A stretch of 64,000 bases of DNA. Origin: Chloroflexota bacterium. GTDB taxonomy: Bacteria > Chloroflexota > UBA11872 > UBA12225 > JAJDUF01. The notes under the pieces were generated by a model. That model had not been told where the DNA came from. It did no database searches and saw only the letters and a list, made by a program, of their open reading frames with translations. The stretch's first letter is position 1. Each line of letters begins with the position of its first letter. Shown one piece after another: positions 23,515 through 33,500 of this stretch. The stretch lies in assembly GCA_022826725.1 (NCBI GenBank), contig JAJDUF010000019.1:1-64000 (forward strand), in the 5' to 3' direction. Both the position numbers and the translations under genes were made by a program.

Positions 23515-25851
23515 TCATTGGACAAGATAGTCCTTCGGCCCGATGCGTTGGCCGTCAACGGTCACGGCTTCGTCCCGGTAGTTGACCACGACGCGCGTAC
23601 CGTCCTCGAAGGTCGTGCGAAAGACCTCGTCCATAAGCTGCTCGTGATTTTCGATGAACTGGGTCGCCAAATGGCCGAGCTGCTCGTGGAAGACCTTGTA
23701 CTCGGCCGCCGCTTCATCCACCCAGTCCGTGTACTCCGAGCTGAATAGCTCGTGGTGGCGGGTGCGGATCAAGTCGGCCGATGGCTGGAAAGTAAGCTGG
23801 TAGACCGGCTGCGCGCCCCACTCGATCTGGCGGAGATACTCACGCCGCGGGTCGTTACGCAAGTTGGCGAGGGGCGCCATCAAGTTCACCAAGCCGTGCG
23901 TAGCGATCTGATAGACCGGTACGGGCAGGTCGGCAAAGGCATCGGTGCTGTCCATCGGGGTTTCGATGATCCGGTCCGTGTGCCCCAGGCTGTAGCCATT
24001 GGCCCCCTCGACGGAGACCGAGCCGCCCAACACTTCCTTCGCGTGGTCTACAATCTGCATCCACTCCGCTGCCACGGCCTCACGGCGCAGCGGATGAAGC
24101 TCGTTGGTATCGGAGAGTACAAACCGGCCGAAGTAGCGAAACTCCACGCCATCGGCCTTCATGTGCTGATGCAGTGGCAAGTCCTTTTCAGCGTAGCGCG
24201 TCCGGGCAATGCGCGGATTGATGAGGTACACGTCGTCGCTGCCGGAGTTGATGGCCAGCTTATTGACCCCCCGCATCACATCGAAGCGGGTGTTGAACCC
24301 GTAGGCAAAGTTCTTCCAGATGTTACGGATGCCCGGGATCTGGCCAATGATGCCACCATTGTACCGCGTGTACCCGTAGAGATAGTCGTCGTTGAAGACG
24401 ACGCGCAGGCCGTTGCCATGGGCAAAGCTGATCAGCTTGCGTAGCTCACCGTCACCGCCGAGGTCCGACTCGGCCGGGTAGCGCCGGGGGAAGCGGCCCC
24501 GAAAACCATCGTCGTTCCAGCCCAAGAGCGTAACATCGAAGTCCTTGAGACCCTTGTCCAGGAACGCCTGTAAGATCTCTTGGGCTTGCGGGAACGTGGT
24601 CATCTGGACAAACTCGTCAAAGAAGCCGATCCGGCGCGTGATGCCCATGAAGAGCTGCAGGTAGGGACGTGGAGGCTCGGTGATGCGCTGCACTCCGCGC
24701 GTCCCCGTCAGGTAATCGCGGTACGCTTTCGCCATACCGACATAGTTGGCGTCTTCACCGTTGAGCAGGACGTAGCGGAGCTTGCGCGGCCCTAGCAACC
24801 GCCGCTCCTCGATGCGGTTGACGAACAACGTGCGCCGGCGGGGAATGGACGCCTGACGGCGATACAAGAACTCGGCGGAGGCGCGGTTGCGGTTGGTGAT
24901 ATAGCCGCTGAGGTAGGCGTTGATATTGGCTTCGAAATCGCCCTGCGTGACCATGCCGACATAGGCATGGTCACCATCCTTCAGCCCCCAGATGGGCAGC
25001 CAAGGCTGCTCGGAGTACGAGCGCTGGCGCACTGAACCGGTCAGGCGGCGGAAAGCGCGGCCGCCGCCGTCCTCGCCATAAATCACTCCCGAATAACGCT
25101 GCCGATACTGTGGAAACTCTGGCTTGAAGGTGACGAGCGCCCCGGAACCGTCTGGGATCATCACATAGCCTTCGGAGCCGACCTTGGCGGAACCGAAGAG
25201 GGGGAGTACTTCGATAGACACAACTCGGAAGGAGCCGCGCTCTTCGATCTGATCGTCGGGGATGGAGACTTCGAGGTAGTCGTCGGTGAGTCGCAGATCG
25301 AGCGCCAACGTGATCTTGCGCTTCGTGAGGTTGAAAATCCCGCGTATGCCGCCACCGTCGAGCTTCTCGATGCGTAGCTCCGGGTTCTCGGACGCGGAAC
25401 TTGCCAGGTTGGTCATCTGGAGGCGGTCATTCGTAAAGTTGAGGAGAAAGACGGCGTTCTGGAGCAGGGTCTTGCGCTCGGCCGGCTCGACGGGGTTACT
25501 GCGCCAGAGTTTCCCGCTGCGCTTGTCTTCGACGACAATCTTCCCCAGTCCAGGATCAACATAGAGGCGCAACGCGCCTGTTTCCTGGGCAAGCTGAAAC
25601 TCTTCGCCCACCTCCGGATTAGTCTGTGCCGCCGGTGGCCCAGAGAACACCTCGCCGGTAGAAGTCCACACCGGCTCCCGAGCGGCGCTTTCGGACAACC
25701 CCACCGCACTGGTGGTCTCCGTAAACTCCGGGGCCGTCTCGTCCGAGCCAAATGGGGCGCAGGCGCCCAGTACTCCGGCGGCCACCATGCTGCTGCTCCC
25801 GGCGATGAGCAGCGTGCGGCGCGTAACACGGGACTTAGCGATGCGATTCAT
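23515..25851 (-). CDS. DUF5696-type lipoprotein, predicted carbohydrate-active
   Basis: 778 residues. An N-terminal SRVTRRTLLIAGSSSMVAAGVLGAC carries a twin-arginine-like pair and lipobox LGAC, so the protein is probably exported and lipid-anchored outside the cell. The segment VMIPDGSGALVTFKPEFPQY with IYGEDGGGRAF is what I recognise as the DUF5696 core. The following region, with LLGWNDDGFRGRFPRRYPAE and FNDDYLYGYTRYN, has the alternating pattern of a TIM-barrel glycosidase. No catalytic residues can be assigned safely. ATG at 25851 is chosen over GTG at 25863, which sits on top of its own GGGAG site. Flanked by a Yip1-family gene and sugar permeases. Confidence 0.75.
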   Translation of the reverse strand: MNRIAKSRVTRRTLLIAGSSSMVAAGVLGACAPFGSDETAPEFTETTSAVGLSESAAREPVWTSTGEVFSGPPAAQTNPEVGEEFQLAQETGALRLYVDPGLGKIVVEDKRSGKLWRSNPVEPAERKTLLQNAVFLLNFTNDRLQMTNLASSASENPELRIEKLDGGGIRGIFNLTKRKITLALDLRLTDDYLEVSIPDDQIEERGSFRVVSIEVLPLFGSAKVGSEGYVMIPDGSGALVTFKPEFPQYRQRYSGVIYGEDGGGRAFRRLTGSVRQRSYSEQPWLPIWGLKDGDHAYVGMVTQGDFEANINAYLSGYITNRNRASAEFLYRRQASIPRRRTLFVNRIEERRLLGPRKLRYVLLNGEDANYVGMAKAYRDYLTGTRGVQRITEPPRPYLQLFMGITRRIGFFDEFVQMTTFPQAQEILQAFLDKGLKDFDVTLLGWNDDGFRGRFPRRYPAESDLGGDGELRKLISFAHGNGLRVVFNDDYLYGYTRYNGGIIGQIPGIRNIWKNFAYGFNTRFDVMRGVNKLAINSGSDDVYLINPRIARTRYAEKDLPLHQHMKADGVEFRYFGRFVLSDTNELHPLRREAVAAEWMQIVDHAKEVLGGSVSVEGANGYSLGHTDRIIETPMDSTDAFADLPVPVYQIATHGLVNLMAPLANLRNDPRREYLRQIEWGAQPVYQLTFQPSADLIRTRHHELFSSEYTDWVDEAAAEYKVFHEQLGHLATQFIENHEQLMDEVFRTTFEDGTRVVVNYRDEAVTVDGQRIGPKDYLVQ

Positions 25852-25948
25852 TGATCTCTTCACCTCCCGACGGACTGGACGCCCTCATGACAAGTACGGG
25901 CAAGCAGGCGGCGCGGACCGTTGACATGAGGGCGCGACCAACCCACAT

Positions 25949-26929
25949 CTACAACTCTTCCTCGACCAAGTCGTCCTCACTGGGCTTCTTGGCGCTTAAC
26001 GTGGCCACAGTCACGAATATGAGCGCCAGCAAAGTCACGAGCGCGAAGCGGACGAATGGCGACCGGAACACATCTCCAATCGTCTGACCGGATGTAAATA
26101 GCTCATAGGTCACGTCGCGGAAGAACTCAGTGACCTGGCTCGTCAAGACGAAGAGCACGATGAACAACGCCCAGATCAGAATGACAGTGACCAAACTTAT
26201 GATCCAACAGGACCAGGTCTGTTTATTCGAGAAGTCGTGTATGGTGCGTATCTGAATGAAATACAGGTACGCTGCCCAGAAACCGATGGCGAACGTGGCG
26301 AAGAAGTAGACATCCTTCTCTTTCAGGGTGGTGATGTTCGTCATAAACGCCGTAATCGGCCAGGAGAAGAGGATGTACGGCATGAAACAGAAGCTGGCAG
26401 CAACGACGACGTCCTTGAATTTGCCCTCGCCAAAGAAAATGGAGGCGACGGCATAGTGCGCCAGACACCAGGTTCCGAAGGGGATGAGAATACGGACGAA
26501 CTCCAGGATGACGCTAACGCGCTCCGGGCTGGAATCGTAGAAGAAGTTGGTCATGCCCAAGGTCGCCGACTGCGAGGCCCAGTTCAGAGCTTGCTCCAGG
26601 TTGAATTCGGTCGTGCCAAGCTCCAGCTGGCCCGGCTTCGTGAACACGTACTGGAAATTCGTCAAGGCAAGGGTAAGCATTCGGGCCGTGATAACCAAGA
26701 GCAGTATGACCGGCACAGCCATCCAGTCGCCGGTACGCTTGAGGTCCCAGAAAGCATCGGAGGGATGCGCCAACACACTCAACCCTTGTTTGGCTATCTT
26801 ATTCAGCCACCACAAGATATCGCGCACCCACTGCCCGAAGACCTCGCGGCGGGTGCGCCGGACCGGCGCGTAGGCGATACTACGGGCAGCGCGAATGCCG
26901 CGTGCCCTCGGCTGAGTTGCGACGCTCAT
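25949..26929 (-). CDS. Yip1-family multi-pass membrane protein
   Basis: 326 residues with about five hydrophobic segments (about 70-90, 145-165, 172-195, 205-225, 245-275, with a last one near 295-315). The pattern PSDAFWDLKRTGDWMAVPVILLL followed by several helices matches bacterial Yip1-domain proteins often found beside sugar ABC genes. The last four bases of the upstream NHL gene overlap its start (ATGA), so the pair is coupled. Role unknown; a membrane partner of the uptake complex is a guess from context. Confidence 0.7.
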   Translation of the reverse strand: MSVATQPRARGIRAARSIAYAPVRRTRREVFGQWVRDILWWLNKIAKQGLSVLAHPSDAFWDLKRTGDWMAVPVILLLVITARMLTLALTNFQYVFTKPGQLELGTTEFNLEQALNWASQSATLGMTNFFYDSSPERVSVILEFVRILIPFGTWCLAHYAVASIFFGEGKFKDVVVAASFCFMPYILFSWPITAFMTNITTLKEKDVYFFATFAIGFWAAYLYFIQIRTIHDFSNKQTWSCWIISLVTVILIWALFIVLFVLTSQVTEFFRDVTYELFTSGQTIGDVFRSPFVRFALVTLLALIFVTVATLSAKKPSEDDLVEEEL

Positions 26930-28395
26930 ACGTACTCGTCCTCCACCTCAAGATTCAGAGCCATGATGCGCTTCACGGAACGGGAGATCAGGGTCCACCC
27001 CAGCCAGATGGCCAGGATCAACAGGGGCATCACCCAACCGAAGTTCTGACGCAGGAAGTCATGCCGATACTCGCCGAAGGCCAGTGAATAGCCATCGGTG
27101 TCGCGGGCGACGGCATACTCGCGCATCGCGTCAAGGTAGTTCCCTAGCTTGAAGTGGGATTTAGCTACGCCAACGTGGCCGAACTCGAAGTTCGAGTTGC
27201 GCCGCAGCACTTCCCGCCAGAGGTCGGCCGACTCGGGGTAGTAGCCGTCGTAGTAGAGCTTGCTGGCTTCATGCACCAACTGCGCGTAGCCGGTCGGGCG
27301 GAAGCGCTGGATATTGTTCCGGTTCGCGTCCAAGACGTAGACACGACTATTTTGGTCGGTGGCGATGCTCGCCGGTAGCTCGAACTTACCGCGCTGCGGC
27401 CCTCGGCCGCCGAAGATCGCCAGTAGGTTGCCGAGCTGGTCGTACTGGTACACGCGACCGGAGTTGAAGTCGAGGGCGGAAACGATCTCCTGCTGGTCTA
27501 CCGTGATGTCAACGAACTGGGCTTTGATGGTTTGGGTGCCCCGCCGGACCTCCTCGCCGAAGGAGAAGTCCAGCTTGTAGACGTTGATGCCGACGGCACT
27601 GAGCTTCTTGATCTGCTCGTCGGTACCGAGCGGAGACACGGCCCAGATGAAGCCGCGCTCATCAAGATGCATGTTGGCGTGGTGGGTGGGCAGAATCTTG
27701 GAGATCTGGCGTTTCTGAGCCTCGGTCGTCACCCATTGGATGACGAGCCGGATCAGGTTGAAGGGTAGGCGGTTGGCGGCGAAGAAGCCACGGAAAATGC
27801 CCTGCCCGTCGAGCAGGAACATGCCACGGTAGTCACCACCACCGTTCAGCACGTACAACTGACCACGGCGATCCACGACAAGCTTGGAGGGCTGGTAGAC
27901 CTGGTCGGCAGCGAGTAGCTTGGAGGCCGGCTTGGGGAAGTCGCGGATGAACTTGCCGTTCGGATCGAGCACCACGACGCGGCTATTGCCGCGGTCCGCT
28001 ACCCAGATGTTGCCATCGAGGGTGATGAAGACGCCTTCCGGCGCGTTCAGCTTGCTGGGGCCAGGCTCGGTGCCATATTCGCCGAGGAAGGTGCCGTCCT
28101 TGGTGAACTTCACCAGGCGGTTGTTCCCGGAGTCGGCAATCCAGATGTTCTCCTCGTGATCGAGGAACAGATCGGATGGATTGCGGAAGGTACCGGATTC
28201 TTTATAGAGGCCGTCAATCTCGGTATCGAACACGTAGGCGACGGGCGCCGTGAGAGGCTGCCCGTCTTTGTCGAGCACCCACGAGCGCTCGCGCTCGGCT
28301 GCCACCGGTGCGGCAACCAAGCCAAAGACCAACCCCACCAAGACGAGCACCGAGAGCAGCACGTGCCCCTTTCGGCGTCCTCTGTGCCTCTGCAT
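26926..28395 (-). CDS. Secreted NHL beta-propeller protein with TPR and C-terminal membrane anchor
   Basis: 489 residues. A signal peptide (about 10-33, ending VAAPVAAE) is followed by NHL-type blades, each with the IWIADSGNNRLVKF or VWVADRGNSRVVVLD pattern, from about 65 to 385. A short TPR-like helical stretch (SADLWREVLRRNSNFEFGHVGVAKSHFKLGNYLDAMREY) comes next, and a hydrophobic helix (about 455-475) anchors the C-terminus. It is therefore an external propeller on the membrane. It overlaps the Yip1-family gene by 4 bases and lies between two sugar permease pairs, suggesting a polysaccharide-sensing or scaffold role, which is inference. Confidence 0.8.
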   Translation of the reverse strand: MQRHRGRRKGHVLLSVLVLVGLVFGLVAAPVAAERERSWVLDKDGQPLTAPVAYVFDTEIDGLYKESGTFRNPSDLFLDHEENIWIADSGNNRLVKFTKDGTFLGEYGTEPGPSKLNAPEGVFITLDGNIWVADRGNSRVVVLDPNGKFIRDFPKPASKLLAADQVYQPSKLVVDRRGQLYVLNGGGDYRGMFLLDGQGIFRGFFAANRLPFNLIRLVIQWVTTEAQKRQISKILPTHHANMHLDERGFIWAVSPLGTDEQIKKLSAVGINVYKLDFSFGEEVRRGTQTIKAQFVDITVDQQEIVSALDFNSGRVYQYDQLGNLLAIFGGRGPQRGKFELPASIATDQNSRVYVLDANRNNIQRFRPTGYAQLVHEASKLYYDGYYPESADLWREVLRRNSNFEFGHVGVAKSHFKLGNYLDAMREYAVARDTDGYSLAFGEYRHDFLRQNFGWVMPLLILAIWLGWTLISRSVKRIMALNLEVEDEYV

Positions 28396-28550
28396 ACTCC
28401 GTACCTCCCCGATGACTCGGTTGCCATTCCGCTACCCGGCGCTTTGCCTGGGCAACGCCTGATTCTCGGTCAGCAACTGTTGGTGGGACATACACAGTCC
28501 CTTTCCGCAGCCCTCAGCATCGAGGAGCGGACACCACCGGACCGACGAGC

Positions 28551-29453
28551 TTAGGACTTGATTCCGGCGTGGGCGAAGGTCTGAACGACCTTGGCCTGAC
28601 GCAGGATGAAGACCAGGATGGTCGGCGTGGTCATGATAAACACTGCTGCTGCCGCTGCGCCTTGCCGGGCGATGAAGTTCGCGCCGGCTTGGATGGTAAT
28701 CATCGCGTAGGGCACCGTCTTCATCGCTTCGGAACGGGTGAACACAACCGGGCTGAAGGAGTCGTTCCAGAACGCGATGAAGCTCAGAATGATGACGGTG
28801 TTCCAGGCCGGAGAGACCATCGGCATGGCTATGCGCCAGAAGACGGTCCACTCGCTGGCACCATCCACGCGCGCTGCCTCCAGAATTTCGGAGGGCAGCT
28901 GGTCCATGAACTGCTTCATCAGGAACATCCCCAGCGGGACTGCGATGTTCGGCAGGATCAGCGCCCAGTAGGTGTCAATGATGCCCATGTTCGCCACCAC
29001 GATGTAGCGCGGAATGGCGAGCACTTCCGGCGGGAACATCAACCCGGCCACGACGAGGGCAAACAGGGCGTTGCCGAGTGGAGGATTGAGCTTGGCCAGC
29101 GGATACGCGGCCAAGGCGGCCAGCATTGCGCCGGCAAAGGTCAGGACGATCACGACGAACAGACTATTGAAGAGGTAGCGGGTGAACGGCACCGACAGTG
29201 AGCCGAAGCTCAACAGCAGGTCGGTGAAGTTGTCGAGCGTGGGGTTCCGCACGAAGAACGGCGGAGGGAAGAGCAGCAGCTCTTCGAGCGGCTTGAAGGC
29301 CGTCGAGATGATGTAGACGATGGGTAGGATCGCGAACGCAGCGAGCGGGATCGTGATGAAGTAGCGCGGCGAAATCCGCAAGCGGATGCGGAAGCGGCGC
29401 CGGGCGCGGCCGCGGGTCAAGACCGACGGTGGTTGTGCGACTGCTGATGCCAT
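28551..29453 (-). CDS. Carbohydrate ABC transporter permease (MalG-type)
   Basis: 300 residues, six membrane segments. The coupling loop reads EAARVDGASEWTVFWRIAMPMVSP. It is the second MalG-type permease of the locus, and is about equally distant from the one at 21.3 kb as from common family members judged by eye. It is 61 bases downstream of a MalF-type permease, its probable partner, and upstream of the NHL gene. Confidence 0.9.
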   Translation of the reverse strand: MASAVAQPPSVLTRGRARRRFRIRLRISPRYFITIPLAAFAILPIVYIISTAFKPLEELLLFPPPFFVRNPTLDNFTDLLLSFGSLSVPFTRYLFNSLFVVIVLTFAGAMLAALAAYPLAKLNPPLGNALFALVVAGLMFPPEVLAIPRYIVVANMGIIDTYWALILPNIAVPLGMFLMKQFMDQLPSEILEAARVDGASEWTVFWRIAMPMVSPAWNTVIILSFIAFWNDSFSPVVFTRSEAMKTVPYAMITIQAGANFIARQGAAAAAVFIMTTPTILVFILRQAKVVQTFAHAGIKS

Positions 29454-29514
29454 TATCCCCTCTTCCCTCTAGCACGTACTCCGGTGACTTGCTGATGCCA
29501 CACTGCTCGTCCCA

Positions 29515-30480
29515 TCAATAGATGTCCTTGGACGAGAGCACGCGGAACAAGATGCGGCTCAGGCCGAACGTCCAGATGAACAAGATCACCGCTACGGTCG
29601 CTGCGTAGCCCATCTCGAAACGGATGAAGGCAAAGTCGTAGAGGTGCGTCACGATCGTATGCGCTGCGTAGAGCGGACTGGGCAGGCCGGTGAGCGCGGT
29701 AGCAATACCGAACACGCCGAAGCCGGCGACAATGGCCATGACCGAGCCGAACAGCAACTGGGGCTTCATCATCGGCAGGGTGATGTGCCAGATCTCCTGG
29801 ATCGGATTCGCCACACCGTCCACCTTGCCGGCCTCGTACAACTCCTGGTTGACACCCATCAGTCCGGCGAGGAAGACGAGGAAGCCGTTGCCCATGCTCA
29901 TCCACAGGGCGACGAACATGACAATCGGCATCATCGTGTCAATGTTGCTCAACCACAGATACGGCTCCTCGAGAATACCCAAGCTCAACAGGAAGTGGTT
30001 GAGGTAGCCGTAGCGGTCGCCGGCAAACACGATCTTCCAGACGACGCTCATCGCCACGGCCGCGGTGATGGAGGGGGTATAGAACGCCAGAGCGAGGATC
30101 GTCCGCGCCTTCATCGGCTTGATGACCCAAGCAAAGAGGAAGGAGAGGAAGAAACCGACCGGGCCAGTCACGAGGGCAAACTTCAGCGTGTTGCCGATCG
30201 CGATGAGAAAGACATCGTCCTCGAGGAAGAGCAGCCGGTAGTTGTTCCAGCCGATCCAAGCGGGGGCCTCGAGAATGTTGTAGTACGTAAAACTGAGGAA
30301 GAAGGAGGCGATCACCGGGATGATGACAAACACGAAGTAGAAGGCGAAGAGCGGTATCATCATCGCATAGGCGAGCCACCAGCGCTTGAAAAACCGCGAA
30401 AATTGACTCTCCGCTGCGCGCGCCGCAAGCTGCTCTTGCGCCGAGACCAGCGTCTCCGGGGTGGTGCCTGTCGTGGCCAT
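29515..30480 (-). CDS. Carbohydrate ABC transporter permease (MalF-type)
   Basis: 321 residues, six membrane segments. The coupling loop is slightly unusual, EAGKVDGVANPIQEIWHITLPMMKP, with the normal alanine-arginine replaced by glycine-lysine. ATG at 30480 follows GAGGCAAGG. It lies 98 bases downstream of the giant solute-binding protein gene, so binding protein, MalF and MalG follow one another in the usual order. Confidence 0.9.
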   Translation of the reverse strand: MATTGTTPETLVSAQEQLAARAAESQFSRFFKRWWLAYAMMIPLFAFYFVFVIIPVIASFFLSFTYYNILEAPAWIGWNNYRLLFLEDDVFLIAIGNTLKFALVTGPVGFFLSFLFAWVIKPMKARTILALAFYTPSITAAVAMSVVWKIVFAGDRYGYLNHFLLSLGILEEPYLWLSNIDTMMPIVMFVALWMSMGNGFLVFLAGLMGVNQELYEAGKVDGVANPIQEIWHITLPMMKPQLLFGSVMAIVAGFGVFGIATALTGLPSPLYAAHTIVTHLYDFAFIRFEMGYAATVAVILFIWTFGLSRILFRVLSSKDIY

Positions 30481-30578
30481 GTTTCCCTTGCCTCCTCAAC
30501 CCTCACTGTTCACTGGGGCGGCGGAGAGAGCCGCCGCCCCCTATGTTGCCTCAATGATCGGCTGTGTGCTCACACCGA

Positions 30579-33500
30579 TCAGCCGCCGATGCTGGGCGTG
30601 GGCGTGGACCGATAGCGCAGGAACCCGCCGCGCGAGTAGAGCCGTGGGTCCACCTCAAAGCCGAACTCTTCCTGCTTCCTGGCTAGCTCCTTGTTGATCT
30701 CGTAGGTCGCCTCTTCGAGCGCTTCGCGGATATTCCAGCCTTGCAGCACCACGCGGTTCCAGGCGTTGAGGATATGCCGGGCGGAGAAATATCCACCCAA
30801 GACAACCGGCACCTCCTTGAACCACTCCCACTGCTTCAGGACGGACTGAATATCACGCCGCGGCCACGGCAGCGACTGCAAGGCAATCACGTTCGCCGTC
30901 GGCCAGCGGGCCTCTGCGCCAATGAGCGCCTCCAACTCGAAGCCGTACTGCTGCTGCGTGGGGGCCTTCAGCCACCACTTGACAAACTCCCAAGCGGCAC
31001 GCGGGCGCTCCGACAGCTTGAAGATTGTCACTGCCTCACCGATACCGCCGCTCGTGCGATCAATCGTACCATCTGCGCGCAGCTTGCCCGGCATGGGCTG
31101 CATTTCCCAGCGGCCCGTCAACTCCGGTGCAGCCACCGCGAACGAGACATAGTAGTAGTAGGATGCCACGCCGACCGGCATCTCACCGGTGCGGAAGCGG
31201 GTAAAGAAGTTCGCTTCCCGCGAGAGCTTGAAGTTGGTGTATAGCTCGGTCCATTCCTGGAAGCCGGCGAGACTTTCCGGTGTGTCGAGTGACGACCGCG
31301 AGAGGATATCGTCATCGGTGCAGTTGGCAGCGTTGTCCTTACTACACGTATAGAACTCACCACCGTTCTGGTAGAGGAACGGCACCACACCTACGGCGCC
31401 CTGCACGGCCGTGCGGATAGCCACGGTGCCACCGCCGAAAGTGGGCGGCGGATAGAAGAAGTCCATCCCACGCTGCTGGAGCCGAGGCAGAATCTCGTAG
31501 ACATCATCCCACGTGTCGGGGGGCTGCATATCCAGCTCGTGCAGGATGTCCTTCCGGTAGAAGAGCATGGAGAAGTCCTGCGTCTCCGGCAAGGCGTAGT
31601 CACCGCATACCTTGTTCGAATCGCAGTAGCGGAAGGGAATCAGCCCGCCGGGCCGGAACCACGTCTTGACCTCGTCGTAGCCGGGCAGCGTGTTGAGGTT
31701 GACTAGGCCATTGCGGATGGCGAACTCAACCGGCACGTCGGCGGTCACGCCGACCCCGACGTCCGGCGCTTCGCCGGCCGTCTGCGCCAAGATAAGCAGA
31801 CTACCCTGAGACGCGCCCAACTGACCGGCCGGGATGATGTTGATGTTCACGCGGATACCGGTCTCGGGCGTGAACTGCGTCTCCGCCATCTCCTTCATAA
31901 TCATGCCCCACTCGATACCGCGTCCGATCCAGACCTGGAGTGGGGAAGGATCAGCCTCTAGCTCCTTGCGGATGACGGCCCAATCCTCGGGACGATCAGC
32001 GAAGGCGGGGGGAACGGTACCGGCGTCGCGGAAGGCTTCGGCGAGGGCGGTGTCGTAGATGCTGCCGACCCCGGTGAAGTTCTTGCGGAAGGAGAGCAGG
32101 AAGGCGTTGAAGGCCGCCCACGCTTCCTCAATGGCATTGCCGCGGGCCGGGCCGATGACGTCGCGCGGAGTTTGACCCAACCAGATCTTGATTCGTTCCA
32201 GGATGGTCATGTTCGGCACGGCCGGATAGTCGGGCGGATGCACCGCGATCCAGTCCAGATAGACCGGGTGGTTCTGGAGGTTGAGCAGCCAGGAACTGAG
32301 CAGGTTCTGGTTGCGGGCAAACTCGTCAATCCGCTTGTGGATTTCGTGCGGACGTGACAGCATGCCGTCAATCTGCTCGACGACGATACGGAACGCCCCG
32401 GACGACAGGCTGGCCCCGCCGGCCGCTTCCTCGACAATCGTGGCCTGCTCGAGGAGACGATCACGGATCGAGCGGAAGCGGTCCTGGAGGTCGGGAATCT
32501 TGAGGTGGAGGTCCCACTCCATGTTGGGGTCGGGATTCACCCCCGTAATCATGAGCATCTCGCGGTTGAGGTTGGACATCTCGGTGACGATGACATCCAA
32601 GGTCCGCAGGGTCTGGCTGAGCTTACCCACGGTCACCTGCAGCCTGATGACGTGCTTCCCCTTCTTGAGTGCGAACAAGAACGGCTCGCCGGACTCTTCC
32701 TTCCCGACTTCGTAGTATTGCCACTCGTTGTCGGGCCGGAAGAGCAGGTGTTCGGCCTCGCGGAACGGAATCTGGCCGTCAATGGTGAGGCTGCGGTAGC
32801 GGGGGAAGCGTCCGCGCCAACCCTGCCAAGCCTTCATCGTGATGGCATAGAGGCCGTCCTGCGGCACCTCGATTTCCCACTCGATCCAATCGCCGGGCAG
32901 TCGCCAGCGCCAGCCGCCCAGGGTGTTGAGGCGGAACGCACCATACGACTGCGGAATGCTGAACGCATCTTCCCACGAATCGCCGCGGATGGTGGGGCTG
33001 CTCTTGTAGTCGGCGTCCTCAGCCTGGACCAGCATCTCCCCGCGACCGCGCGTCAGTGGCACGGTGCCGGGCACTTCGCGGAAGCCGGCGGCACGGGCCT
33101 GCGCCAAGTAAGTCTCGTAGGACGGGTTGGGACGCGGACCGTGGATGATGAGCTTGTCAATGGCCACGGTCTCCCGCACTACCGTCAAGCGGATGGTGTT
33201 CTTGCCGGCATTTAGCTTGAACATGAAGGGGTCTTGGTAGCGACCGTCGGCATCCTCGAAGGTGAAGGTCTCCCACCGTGGCGACTCCGCCTGGGTCGGC
33301 CGAATATCGTTGCCTTGGTTGTCGCGGCACACGCCACCATGTTGGGCACAGTCGGGGTCCTCGAAGTTCCGCTGCTCGATCCACACGCGACGCTGCACGA
33401 TCCGCTTGGCTTCACGGAAGGGTAGCTCGCCGTTGACCTGTATCTCGCGCTGGATCGAAGAGCGCTTGCCGAGAATGGGGAAGTATTCGGTCGTGATGTT